From positions 1-21,698 of the forward strand of contig JAGUXE010000317.1 of assembly GCA_020061995.1 (NCBI GenBank): a DNA stretch of 21,698 nt. The letters run 5' to 3'. The position numbers were made by a program, and so were the translations under genes. Origin of the DNA: Ignavibacteriales bacterium. Lineage in GTDB: Bacteria; Bacteroidota; Ignavibacteria; Ignavibacteriales; Ignavibacteriaceae. The notes beneath the pieces were generated by a model. The model did not search any database. It was not told where the DNA came from and was given only the letters and a program-made list of their open reading frames with translations. Numbering within the stretch: the first letter of the stretch is position 1; each line of letters begins with the position of its first letter. Of this stretch, positions 1 through 8,483 are shown in pieces.

Positions 1-1267
1 CATATTTATGCTTCACTTGTGCCCATCCGGTTATTCCGGGACGCACTTTTAATCTTCTCGAATAATAAGGAATTTCTTTCGATAGTTTTTCTACAAAGAA
101 CGGTCGCTCAGGGCGTGGACCAACAAGACTCATCTCCCCTTTTAGCACATTAATAAATTGGGGGACTTCATCAAGCCTTACTTTTCTTAAAAACTTACCT
201 GCTTTAGTAACTCTCGGATCATCTTTCTGAGACCAAACGGGACCTGTAAGTTTTTCTGCATCCTGTCTCATAGAGCGAAATTTAATAACCTTAAATAATT
301 TACCGTTCATTCCACATCTTTCTTGACGATAGAATACAGGTCCTTTACTATCAAGTTTAATAGATAATCCTATTAACAAAAATATCGGCGATGCAACAAT
401 TAATATAATAAAAGAAATAAAAACATCAAGAATTCGCTTAGCTTTTTTCTCCCACTCAGGCATTAATTGTGGATTAATATCAATCAGAGGAAGTCCATAA
501 AGTTGGGCTGTACGCGCTTGTCCGCTCAAAATTTCGTAAAGATGCGGGACTATTTTTAAACCTATATTTTTATTTTCACATTTGCCAATAATATCGATAA
601 GAATATCTTCATTATGATGTTCAAGTGCTATAATAATTTCCTGAATATTTCTTTCCGGAATTATTTTCTCGATTTCTTCTACGGAACCAATCACATCAAT
701 ATTATTATGCGTTTTACCAATGTTTTCAGGATAAACAGCAAGATAGCCAACAATATCAAGTCCAAGCGCAGGATGATTAGATATTTCAGATTCTATTTCG
801 TGTGCTTTTTTATTGAACCCTGCTATAAGTGCATTTTTGCGCCCGATACCTTTAATTAATAATTTACGTTGTAAACTTCTAATTATTAAACGACCGGAAG
901 AGACAGAAACAAACAGAATTCCCCAATATATAAAAATCAGGAAACGATTTTCCGAGTTTACCCCATGTGAAACATCATCAACAAAAATTAAAAAGAATAA
1001 GATAATTACTCCCATAAAAGAAGCTTTGAATAAAGTAGATATTTCATCAAATCTCGAAAGAGCAAACCATGTTCGATACATTCCTACGAAAGAAAAAACT
1101 ATAAACCAATAAAAATAGACAGCTAACATTGGTACAAAAAATAACGGTTCAGATAGAAGTAAAAACCATCCGGTTTCAATTCTCAAGAAAAAGAAACAAA
1201 TCCATGCGAGATTTAGTGTTATGAAATCACTGAGTAAAATAAGTGTAGTTGTAAATTTTTTATTCAT
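1..1267 (-). CDS. Polyprenyl-phosphate glycosylphosphotransferase (WbaP/WcaJ type), 3' end cut by window edge
   Basis: It transfers a sugar-1-phosphate from a nucleotide sugar to undecaprenyl phosphate at the inner membrane, the first step of repeat-unit synthesis. 422 residues are visible and the last few codons lie outside the window. Residues 1-120 hold about four membrane segments, residues 140-260 form a CoA-binding-like (Rossmann) domain, and from about 272 the bacterial sugar transferase domain begins with a re-entrant hydrophobic helix (280-303). Visible motifs are KFRSM (329-333), the catalytic Asp-Glu in RLDEVPQ (D366, E367), GPRPER (383-388) and RPGITGWAQV (409-418). The ATG at 1267 overlaps the TAA of the upstream glycosyltransferase by one base. 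It is the last visible gene of the polysaccharide operon. The sugar donor cannot be read from the sequence. Confidence 0.93.
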   Translation of the reverse strand, partial: MNKKFTTTLILLSDFITLNLAWICFFFLRIETGWFLLLSEPLFFVPMLAVYFYWFIVFSFVGMYRTWFALSRFDEISTLFKASFMGVIILFFLIFVDDVSHGVNSENRFLIFIYWGILFVSVSSGRLIIRSLQRKLLIKGIGRKNALIAGFNKKAHEIESEISNHPALGLDIVGYLAVYPENIGKTHNNIDVIGSVEEIEKIIPERNIQEIIIALEHHNEDILIDIIGKCENKNIGLKIVPHLYEILSGQARTAQLYGLPLIDINPQLMPEWEKKAKRILDVFISFIILIVASPIFLLIGLSIKLDSKGPVFYRQERCGMNGKLFKVIKFRSMRQDAEKLTGPVWSQKDDPRVTKAGKFLRKVRLDEVPQFINVLKGEMSLVGPRPERPFFVEKLSKEIPYYSRRLKVRPGITGWAQVKHKY

Positions 1268-2436
1268 TATACTCGTTCTGTTGATTGCCAAGCAGCAGTC
1301 TGCTTTTTTGTAAAGAATTTATAAATACCTGCCAATAATGCAATATTTGTTACAGTAAAATAATAACAAAACGAAAACAGTTTGATACTGATTTTTCTTA
1401 GCGATAAAAAATAACCGATTAATGAAAAAACGTAAAAAGTAATCTGAGCAGCAAATAAATATCTAAAAACTGCTAAGTCAAGTAAAAATGAATTGGAAAT
1501 AAATGCCACAATCATTAACAAAGGTGTTAACCAACGAAAAATTTTGTGCGACCAGAAAGCGAAAGAAATCAAACCATACTTTGGCAACAAAAGAGATTTT
1601 ACATATCTGACAGAATCAAGATTAATGCTTATTGTTCGAACTTTTCTCTTAAACTCCCACTCAACTGAAGGGGCAACATACTCTGTTGCTATAGCTTCCT
1701 TTGCATAAATCATATCTTTATGTTGTTCAAGAATTTTTAACCCGACGTAAAAATCATCCATGACAGGAAACTCTGATGGTATATTTATGTAGAGCTCACG
1801 ACGTATTGAATAAATTCCACCATTCGCACCTATCAAAATACCAAGTTTTCCCTCCATGTTTTTAATCCATGATTCATATTCCCAATATTCTTTTTCCTGA
1901 CTTCCTTCTTTCTTCGCCTTTTCAACATCTAACAAAATTAGTTTTCCGCAGACGCCACCGATACGCTTATCCGCATAATATTTAACCAATTCCTTTATTG
2001 CATTTTTTTCATACATCGTATTTGCATCACTAAATACCAGTATTTCCCCCTTAGCTTCTTTTACCAAATCATTAAGTACATTCGCTTTTCCTCTTCGAGT
2101 CGCAAAAGGTAAAAACATAATGTTAGGAAATTCGATTTTCAATTTCTCAACTATTTGATTTGTATTATCCGTTGACAAATCCGAACCTATTATGATTTCA
2201 ATTTTACTCAAATCATACTCGGATTGCATGAAATTTCGGATAGTTTTCTCTATAACATTTTCTTCATTATAAGCGGAGATAATTATTGAGAGATTAGGCA
2301 ACCCAACTGAAGTAGTTGAATAATTCTTTTTATATAGAGTAGTCAAGAAATATAATACAACAGGATAAAAGAAATAAGAATGTAGAAGTAAGACCACCGA
2401 AAAAAGAATAAGTAGTGTTAAAACATATTCCATCAT
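1267..2436 (-). CDS. Membrane glycosyltransferase, family 2
   Basis: 389-residue inverting GT-A glycosyltransferase, probably adding a sugar to the lipid-linked repeat unit on the cytoplasmic face. A hydrophobic segment lies at about 5-32. The GT2 core starts at LSIIISAYNEEN (49-60), followed by IIIGSDLSTDNT (81-92) and the metal-binding SDANT with D137. A DD motif appears in VMDDFYVGL, then a basic KRKVR stretch, and about three membrane helices in the last 100 residues. This layout resembles membrane GT2 enzymes of exopolysaccharide loci. It starts 6 nt after the upstream stop, and its own stop overlaps the ATG of the next gene. A second ATG one codon in is an equally good start. Acceptor and donor are unknown. 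Confidence 0.9.
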   Translation of the reverse strand: MMEYVLTLLILFSVVLLLHSYFFYPVVLYFLTTLYKKNYSTTSVGLPNLSIIISAYNEENVIEKTIRNFMQSEYDLSKIEIIIGSDLSTDNTNQIVEKLKIEFPNIMFLPFATRRGKANVLNDLVKEAKGEILVFSDANTMYEKNAIKELVKYYADKRIGGVCGKLILLDVEKAKKEGSQEKEYWEYESWIKNMEGKLGILIGANGGIYSIRRELYINIPSEFPVMDDFYVGLKILEQHKDMIYAKEAIATEYVAPSVEWEFKRKVRTISINLDSVRYVKSLLLPKYGLISFAFWSHKIFRWLTPLLMIVAFISNSFLLDLAVFRYLFAAQITFYVFSLIGYFLSLRKISIKLFSFCYYFTVTNIALLAGIYKFFTKKQTAAWQSTERV

Positions 2437-2442
2437 ATATTT

Positions 2443-3597
2443 TTATCCATTTCTCGTCTCTGCTTCTGCTTTTAATATTTCAGTTGAAATGTTTTCAGCA
2501 ATTGAACTCCATGAGAACTTTTCAGCAATCATTCTTCGCTTAATTGCATCACTTTGTTCAGCCTCCATAACTGATTTTTTTATTCCATTAACAAATTCAT
2601 CATAGTTATTGGCTACTAATACATCATCTTTAAATTTTTGCACTTCAGGCAAATTAGTCGAAACTACCGGAATTGATAATGAAAGGTATTCGAGTAATTT
2701 TAAAGGATTACAGGCAATTGTTAATTCATTCACTACGAAAGAAATCATCCCAACATCAAAAACACTTGCATATAATGGTAACTTAGCAAAAGGGACTTCT
2801 CCGATGAAATTGATATTAGGCGATGTATCGAATTTACTGACATCAACTGATGGTTTTCCTATGATAAGAAAAGTATAGTTCGGAAGTTGTTTTGCGCAAT
2901 AAACGATCAAATCAATATCTATCCATGATGAAACCAAGCCAAAAAATCCAATAACCGGTTTTTTTAGTTTTCTGAGTTCCTCCGGAATAGTATCAATTTT
3001 TTTTATAAAATGGTCAACATCCACGCCTTGCGGTAAGAAGAATGATTTTTTTGTAGCCGGAATTCTTGTATCCTTTAATAAATCAGACACAGCAAATGAA
3101 CATGTAACTTTTTTCAGCAACTGATTCTCTAGTTTAAGCATTGATTTAAAGGCACCTTCAAACATTGAATAATCGTCCAAGCAAAAATAACTACTGGAAG
3201 TTTCACCAAAACTGCCAAGTATCTTTCCAATAATTGGTGTTGATGTAATTATTATCGGGTTATTAAAATTATGCTCTCTTATGGCTTTTCTTAATTTACG
3301 TTTCAACAGAAATTCATTGATTGAACGTATAAATTTAATATCGTGCAGAGGGATGATAATCGGATGAATTGTGATCACATCACTTTTTTCTGATAAAGGT
3401 TTTGGTCTAAGAATATTTAATACTTTTTCGATAACTCTTTTTATGTCTGCTAAAGTAAATTCGGGTTTCCTATGCCCAAGAGATCCAATCCACATTATAC
3501 GGTTATACTTTAGGAATACCTTTACAATATGTTGGGTTGTTGATGGAAACCTTCCCCAATCCTCTCCAAAAACTATAATATTTCGATTCTTAATCAT
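2443..3597 (-). CDS. GT-B fold glycosyltransferase (GT4-like, TuaH-like)
   Basis: 384-residue cytoplasmic glycosyltransferase of the GT-B fold. The N-terminal half opens with IIVFGEDWGRFPSTTQHI, a pattern seen in TuaH-like polysaccharide glycosyltransferases. The domain boundary carries LPQGVDVDHF, then VIGFFGLVSSWIDIDLI begins the second Rossmann domain. The nucleotide-sugar site is suggested by NPLKLLEYLSLSIPVVSTN, including the family glutamate. No membrane helices are evident. It lies between wecB (7-nt gap) and the membrane GT2 gene (6-nt gap), so it should act on the same repeat unit. The sugar specificity is not readable. Confidence 0.88.
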   Translation of the reverse strand: MIKNRNIIVFGEDWGRFPSTTQHIVKVFLKYNRIMWIGSLGHRKPEFTLADIKRVIEKVLNILRPKPLSEKSDVITIHPIIIPLHDIKFIRSINEFLLKRKLRKAIREHNFNNPIIITSTPIIGKILGSFGETSSSYFCLDDYSMFEGAFKSMLKLENQLLKKVTCSFAVSDLLKDTRIPATKKSFFLPQGVDVDHFIKKIDTIPEELRKLKKPVIGFFGLVSSWIDIDLIVYCAKQLPNYTFLIIGKPSVDVSKFDTSPNINFIGEVPFAKLPLYASVFDVGMISFVVNELTIACNPLKLLEYLSLSIPVVSTNLPEVQKFKDDVLVANNYDEFVNGIKKSVMEAEQSDAIKRRMIAEKFSWSSIAENISTEILKAEAETRNG

Positions 3598-3604
3598 AAA
3601 TTAT

Positions 3605-4750
3605 TCATTTTTCAGTCAATTGCTGCTCTAATATTTTTACAATTGTTTGCGAAGCTGTCCCATTTCCAAATGGATTCGGTTTAGTGAAATAATTAAAATT
3701 GATACTTTTATTTTTAACAATCTTATTAAATATCGAAAGAATTTTTTGTTGATCACTACCTACCAAAAACGCATATCCAGCCCTTATTGCTTCATTTCTT
3801 TCTGTAACATCTCTAGTAACAATTATGGGTTTTTTAAATACATAACATTCTTCTTGTACCCCTCCTGAATCACTAATAATCAACTCACATTTACTCATCA
3901 GATATGTAAACTTCAGATAATCCAAAGGAGGTAGAAGTATGACATTTTTAAGACTTCCTAAAACTCGATTAACAGGATTTTGAACATTTGGATTTAGGTG
4001 AACCGGATAAATGAATTTGTAGTCAGGGTATAAAGATGCCAAATATTTTACTGTTTTTAAAATCTTTTCGAATTCTTTTCCAAATTTTTCACGTCTATGC
4101 ATCGTGATTAGTACAAATTTTCCCTCTAATGTTTTAAGATCTAAAAGTGACTCTAAAGATTTTAGAATGATACGATTTAAACGTGGTTTCTTAAATAATT
4201 TATCTACCGTCAACAACGCATCAATAACAGTATTACCGGTAACCCAAACATTTTTTTTCGAATATCCTTCCGATAATAAATTTTGACAAGCATCTTTAGT
4301 TGGGACAAAATGATAATTTGTAACAACTGAAATGAATCTTCGATTAGCTTCTTCAGGATAAGGACTAAAAATGTTATAACTTCGTAAACCAGCTTCCACA
4401 TGTGCCACTTTTATCTTTAAATAAAACGCCCCCAACGAAGCAATAAATGCAGTAGAAGTGTCTCCCTGAACAATTATGCAATCCGGTTCTATGTCTTTGT
4501 AGCAATTCTTCAATTTCGTCAAAGAATTTACCGAAATATCGAACAAATCTTGATTTGGCAACATTAAATCTAAATCGATGTCGATTTTAATTTTAAATAA
4601 ATCAAGAACTTGTTTTAACATTTCTCTATGCTGTCCTGTAGAGCAGACTATCGTTTTAAATTCTTTGGATTTTTTAAGTTCCGAAATGACAGGTGCTAAT
4701 TTAATAGCTTCGGGACGAGTACCGAACAAGACCATTAGTTTTTTTTTCAA
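3605..4750 (-). CDS. wecB: UDP-N-acetylglucosamine 2-epimerase (non-hydrolysing)
   Basis: It interconverts UDP-GlcNAc and UDP-ManNAc, supplying ManNAc or a derivative for the polysaccharide. Family motifs are clear: LFGTRPEAIKLAPVI near the start, VQGDTST with D97, HVEAGLRS (117-124), PYPEEANR (130-137), VTGNTVIDAL, TMHRRE with the catalytic His, and SDSGGVQEE. Length 381 is normal. The start is probably TTG at 4750, since it supplies the first beta strand. The only nearby ATG (codon 6) would remove it. Nine A follow the TTG directly. No wecC dehydrogenase is seen in the window, so the final sugar may be ManNAc itself, or the dehydrogenase lies elsewhere. An enzyme acting on a related UDP-sugar cannot be excluded. 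Confidence 0.93.
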   Translation of the reverse strand: MKKKLMVLFGTRPEAIKLAPVISELKKSKEFKTIVCSTGQHREMLKQVLDLFKIKIDIDLDLMLPNQDLFDISVNSLTKLKNCYKDIEPDCIIVQGDTSTAFIASLGAFYLKIKVAHVEAGLRSYNIFSPYPEEANRRFISVVTNYHFVPTKDACQNLLSEGYSKKNVWVTGNTVIDALLTVDKLFKKPRLNRIILKSLESLLDLKTLEGKFVLITMHRREKFGKEFEKILKTVKYLASLYPDYKFIYPVHLNPNVQNPVNRVLGSLKNVILLPPLDYLKFTYLMSKCELIISDSGGVQEECYVFKKPIIVTRDVTERNEAIRAGYAFLVGSDQQKILSIFNKIVKNKSINFNYFTKPNPFGNGTASQTIVKILEQQLTEK

Positions 4751-4753
4751 TTA

Positions 4754-5692
4754 TCAGCTCACGATAAAATTGTTTTTGGGATATATGAACAACGATTTAA
4801 AATAATAAAACGATTTGAACAATAGATTTTTATTCAAAGTAAAAACAGATCCGATTAAATATAAAGGAACTCTCAATGCAAAACCTGAATAATGTATGGT
4901 AATAGCAATGAAAAATCTAATGCCACGAAAATATTTTTGAAAGTATTGAATTTTTGAAACAGAATGATTCCTAATTTTAAACCAAACCATTTTCTCTGTT
5001 GTTGAACCACCCAGATGAATAATAGAAGTATCTGGATTATAATAAATTTTTCCACCCAATTGTTTGAAGCGATAACAAAATTCATTTTCTTCATTAAAGA
5101 AAAAGAATCTTGTATCAAATCCATTTAATTTTCTGAAGTCAATTGTTCTTCCGAAAATTAGTGCTCCCTTAATAACATCAACTTCTTTAAAAGTGTTTTC
5201 AGCAGTAATACTTAAGTGAAACTTATTAAATAATCTTGACTTTGGAAATAATTTGTAAATAAAAAAGTACTCTCCAATTAAATTGCTAATCGTGTCAAAA
5301 TCAACTACAGATTGTTGATGAGTTAAATCTGAATTTAATAATTTACACCCAAGTAAAACAGGTTCATTATACAATTTAATTGTTTTGACGAGTTCTGATA
5401 AAGTATCTTCAATAAAAAGTGTATCATTATTTAATAAGAGTATAAATTCTCCTTTGGCAACTTCTATCCCTTGATTATTGGCTAGCGAATATCTGTTATT
5501 CGTTTTATTCTTTATTACAATAACTGAATTGTAATTCTTTGTAACAACCTCAACATCACCCTCAGATGAATTATTATCAACTACGATAATTTCAAAATTG
5601 ACTGACTTCGTATACTTATAAATTGATTTAAGACAATTATCAAGTATTTCAAACTGATTATAATTTACTATTATGATGGAGACATCTATCAT
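4754..5692 (-). CDS. Glycosyltransferase family 2, rhamnosyltransferase-like
   Basis: 312-residue GT-A glycosyltransferase. Motifs in order are VSIIIVNYNQ (4-13), IIVVDNNSSEGD (35-46), LLLNNDT (85-91, metal site), GFDTRFFFFNEENEFCYR (191-208) and IHLGGSTT (225-232). The NEENEFCYR stretch matches the E-D-D/E pattern of WbbL/RfbF-like rhamnosyltransferases, where the acidic residues include the catalytic base. The C-terminus has one or two hydrophobic segments that could anchor it to the membrane. Its ATG overlaps the flippase stop by 4 nt (ATGA), which indicates translational coupling. Rhamnose as donor is only a family-level guess, since no dTDP-rhamnose genes are in the window. Confidence 0.9.
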   Translation of the reverse strand: MIDVSIIIVNYNQFEILDNCLKSIYKYTKSVNFEIIVVDNNSSEGDVEVVTKNYNSVIVIKNKTNNRYSLANNQGIEVAKGEFILLLNNDTLFIEDTLSELVKTIKLYNEPVLLGCKLLNSDLTHQQSVVDFDTISNLIGEYFFIYKLFPKSRLFNKFHLSITAENTFKEVDVIKGALIFGRTIDFRKLNGFDTRFFFFNEENEFCYRFKQLGGKIYYNPDTSIIHLGGSTTEKMVWFKIRNHSVSKIQYFQKYFRGIRFFIAITIHYSGFALRVPLYLIGSVFTLNKNLLFKSFYYFKSLFIYPKNNFIVS

Positions 5693-7152
5693 CTTATTAT
5701 CTTTAATCTAATTAGTAGTTTTTCAACATTAAAGGTACGCGCCAAATAATCAATTTCGTTTCTGTCTAGTATTCCGGAGTAGGAGAAAGAAACAACGATT
5801 AAGAGAAGCCCAATTGATCCATACAAATAAATATTCAAAAAAGAGAGTGAATACAACATTAAACCAATTAAGATTAACCATAATATCATATTTAGATTAA
5901 TAAAAAGAATTTTATGACCAATTTTGTATAAAAGAATTGCTGCGATAATAGATGCTGAAACCGCAGTTAGAAGTTTTGCAAATGCTGCTCCCTCATAATT
6001 AAATAGTGGGATTAATAATAAATTGAAAAACAAATTTGAGATTAATAGATAGGCGGCAAAATAGAAATTCCACTTTTGCTTGTTATAAGCTACTGTTAAA
6101 TTTGTAACAAAAAAATTAAAAAAGACAAATACTTGTGCAAAAAGCAATATAGTTGTTGGTACAGCGGCTTGAACAAATTTGTGCCCAAAAAAAAGAGTAA
6201 CCAAATCAGTTGCTCGGAACAAAAAAAGAAGGGATAAAATTATTGGGAAAATAAATAATATCTTAAATACGAAGGAAATAATTTTTCGATTTTGTCCAAA
6301 ATTACTCGTGATATTTTCATTAATAAGCGGAAAAAAAGTATGAATTATCGCTGTCGGGAAAAATAGTAATGGAACAACTAATCTTAATGAAGCAGAATAT
6401 ATTCCAATCTTATAATAATCAAAAAAGTGCTTTAATAACAAGACATCTAATTGCTGATAAATAACATCGAGTAAAACGTAACCGTAAATAGGAAGGGATG
6501 AGATGATTAACCACTTAAGATGAATAAAATTAAATCTAATCCGGAAATCAAATTTTTTCTTCAAGAGTAAAAGGATTATTGTAAATCCCGGTATATTTGA
6601 AATTAGATACACAGTAACAAAGTAATTTAGCCCCCCATCAAAAATTGGCATCAACAGTACAAAAATAAGCAGTAAAAGATTATCCAAAACTGTAACCATC
6701 ATGGGGAAATGCATCTTCAGATTTACTTTGAATGGAAGATCAAGTAATTCTCTAAAACTTACAAATTTTGCAGAAAAGAATGTATTTATCAACAATAAAT
6801 TCGAGAGCAAAATTTCTGTAAACTCAAATTGTACAATAAATAGAACTAGATTAAAGATAATCCAGGTTAATGTGAATGCCGTTAATCTCAAAAAGAAAGC
6901 AGAATTTACAAGAGAATAATCATTCTTATTCTTGGATAATTCTCTAAAAACAATCGGAACAAGACCTAAATCAATTGTTCTGGAGACTACTACCGCTATT
7001 GCCAATAAGAAATTAAACTTCCCAAAATTTTCAACCCCAAGGAATCTTGCGGCCAAAGTGATTGAAAGAAAACTAATTATTGTTGAAAAAGTTTGACCAA
7101 CAGCCAACGAAAATATATTTTGAACTATAGATTTAGATTTCTGATGTAACAT
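5689..7152 (-). CDS. wzx: Polysaccharide flippase, Wzx-like (MOP superfamily)
   Basis: 487-residue polytopic membrane protein with roughly 12-14 hydrophobic helices over its whole length. It should flip the lipid-linked repeat unit across the inner membrane. The N-terminus (NIFSLAVGQTFSTIISFLS, then LAARFLGVENFGKFNF) is typical of the polysaccharide synthesis/flippase family. Its start overlaps the TAA of the polymerase gene (TAATG) and its end overlaps the next GT2 gene by 4 nt. The gene is extremely AT-rich and phenylalanine/leucine-rich, as usual for Wzx. The symbol is by function and position, as Wzx proteins diverge too much for firm orthology. Confidence 0.88.
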   Translation of the reverse strand: MLHQKSKSIVQNIFSLAVGQTFSTIISFLSITLAARFLGVENFGKFNFLLAIAVVVSRTIDLGLVPIVFRELSKNKNDYSLVNSAFFLRLTAFTLTWIIFNLVLFIVQFEFTEILLSNLLLINTFFSAKFVSFRELLDLPFKVNLKMHFPMMVTVLDNLLLLIFVLLMPIFDGGLNYFVTVYLISNIPGFTIILLLLKKKFDFRIRFNFIHLKWLIISSLPIYGYVLLDVIYQQLDVLLLKHFFDYYKIGIYSASLRLVVPLLFFPTAIIHTFFPLINENITSNFGQNRKIISFVFKILFIFPIILSLLFLFRATDLVTLFFGHKFVQAAVPTTILLFAQVFVFFNFFVTNLTVAYNKQKWNFYFAAYLLISNLFFNLLLIPLFNYEGAAFAKLLTAVSASIIAAILLYKIGHKILFINLNMILWLILIGLMLYSLSFLNIYLYGSIGLLLIVVSFSYSGILDRNEIDYLARTFNVEKLLIRLKIIR

Positions 7153-8483
7153 TAAGAAACACTACCTGAATCTGTTGAGAGTAATTTTGGAATATAGTAT
7201 TTCTTATTGAGAGAAAGAATAACATAAATCATTCCAAAACTGATGAGGAAATTTGAGGATCTTGTTGTCATCATTAGAAATGAAAGTACAATGAGAATAA
7301 ATAGATGACTTAAGAAAAGTAAATCAAACGGATTGCCAAATTTAAAGAATCGAAACCAGTAAAAGGTTGTAATTAAACCTAATAAATACGGGATCATAAA
7401 AATACCAAGGGGGCCAAAATCGGAATATAATTCTCTTAAATAAGTACCGGTATTAGTCCACATTGGTATATTATATCCTTTCTGATAATAGGATGGTGGT
7501 TCGACAATACCGAATTTAGAAATTATTCTGTAGAATGGTAAAAATGTGTTTTCTCCGATATTATTTTCTTCTGAATCTTCCCAAAGGTATCGGCTAAATA
7601 CACCAATATGAGAACTAAAGTATAAATAAATAGATGGTGTTATTAAAAAACCACCTTTTAGCTGATTAAGTTCTTTAGTAGAACTCCTGTATGATTCGAA
7701 TGCGCCACGAACATTTTTAACTAATGCTGCACTCAGAGTGAATAGCACTACCATGACGATAATACTGGCTGTTAAATTATTCTTCTTTACAGATATACCT
7801 GATTTGGGTTGAGTTAACTTTAAATAATACCTTATGAAATACAGAACGACAAAATACTCAATAAAAGCATTGAAAATCCCTGCCCTACCCAACATCGCAA
7901 ATTCTTTCATTACAACACCAAGTATAGAATAAAAACTCAAAAAAGTAAATTTCCCTTTTACAGCAGATTCAACCGCCGAAAAAAACACTGCGACAAATCC
8001 AAAAGCAGATATATATGGCAATACTCCTGGGATCTCATCCTGCACACGCAATCGATAAATTTCATTTGCATTAATCAAAATTGAAGGTAGGCTTCCATAT
8101 TTCCCGAAAAGTATTAACCAGTGCTGTAGTGCCCCAAGGAGAGAAAGTGAGGCGGTTACTATTATAGTAATTTTTATGAACTTGAGATTTGTTTCTAACT
8201 CATTAAAGAAATTGGATCTTATGATATCAGAATCAATTTTATAAATGCTATTGGCATATTTATAAGTTAATATGCCAATTAAAAACGAAAAATAAGCACC
8301 AATAATTGCTATCCAAGTTTCGGGCGTTAAAGGATGATATTTTAAAAGTTTTAATTCATACAAAAAAAGCATCCCCCCCCAAATTGTCGTATATATCACA
8401 ATGTGATTAAACCAATTTTTAAAGACAATTCTTCCAACGATGCAGAAAACAATTGTAAAAATAAAAATAAGAAGTAGACTCAT
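7152..8483 (-). CDS. wzy: O-antigen/oligosaccharide repeat-unit polymerase, Wzy-like
   Basis: 443-residue membrane protein with about 10-12 predicted helices and a long periplasmic loop in the second half (about 260-350, with Arg/Glu/Tyr-rich segments such as YRSSTKELNQ and YLWEDSEENN). This is the usual layout of oligosaccharide repeat-unit polymerases, which join flipped units in the periplasm. Assignment rests on topology, length and position between the chain-length regulator and flippase, because Wzy sequences are poorly conserved. The ATG abuts the wzz stop with no gap. Codons 35-37 (Trp-Gly-Gly) contain a run of eight G on the coding strand, a possible slippage site. The gene's stop overlaps the wzx ATG. 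Confidence 0.82.
   Translation of the reverse strand: MSLLLIFIFTIVFCIVGRIVFKNWFNHIVIYTTIWGGMLFLYELKLLKYHPLTPETWIAIIGAYFSFLIGILTYKYANSIYKIDSDIIRSNFFNELETNLKFIKITIIVTASLSLLGALQHWLILFGKYGSLPSILINANEIYRLRVQDEIPGVLPYISAFGFVAVFFSAVESAVKGKFTFLSFYSILGVVMKEFAMLGRAGIFNAFIEYFVVLYFIRYYLKLTQPKSGISVKKNNLTASIIVMVVLFTLSAALVKNVRGAFESYRSSTKELNQLKGGFLITPSIYLYFSSHIGVFSRYLWEDSEENNIGENTFLPFYRIISKFGIVEPPSYYQKGYNIPMWTNTGTYLRELYSDFGPLGIFMIPYLLGLITTFYWFRFFKFGNPFDLLFLSHLFILIVLSFLMMTTRSSNFLISFGMIYVILSLNKKYYIPKLLSTDSGSVS

Noticed and set aside
614..1112. Two plus-strand open frames of 81 and 99 codons
   Set aside because: They lie entirely opposite the well-supported sugar transferase gene on the minus strand.
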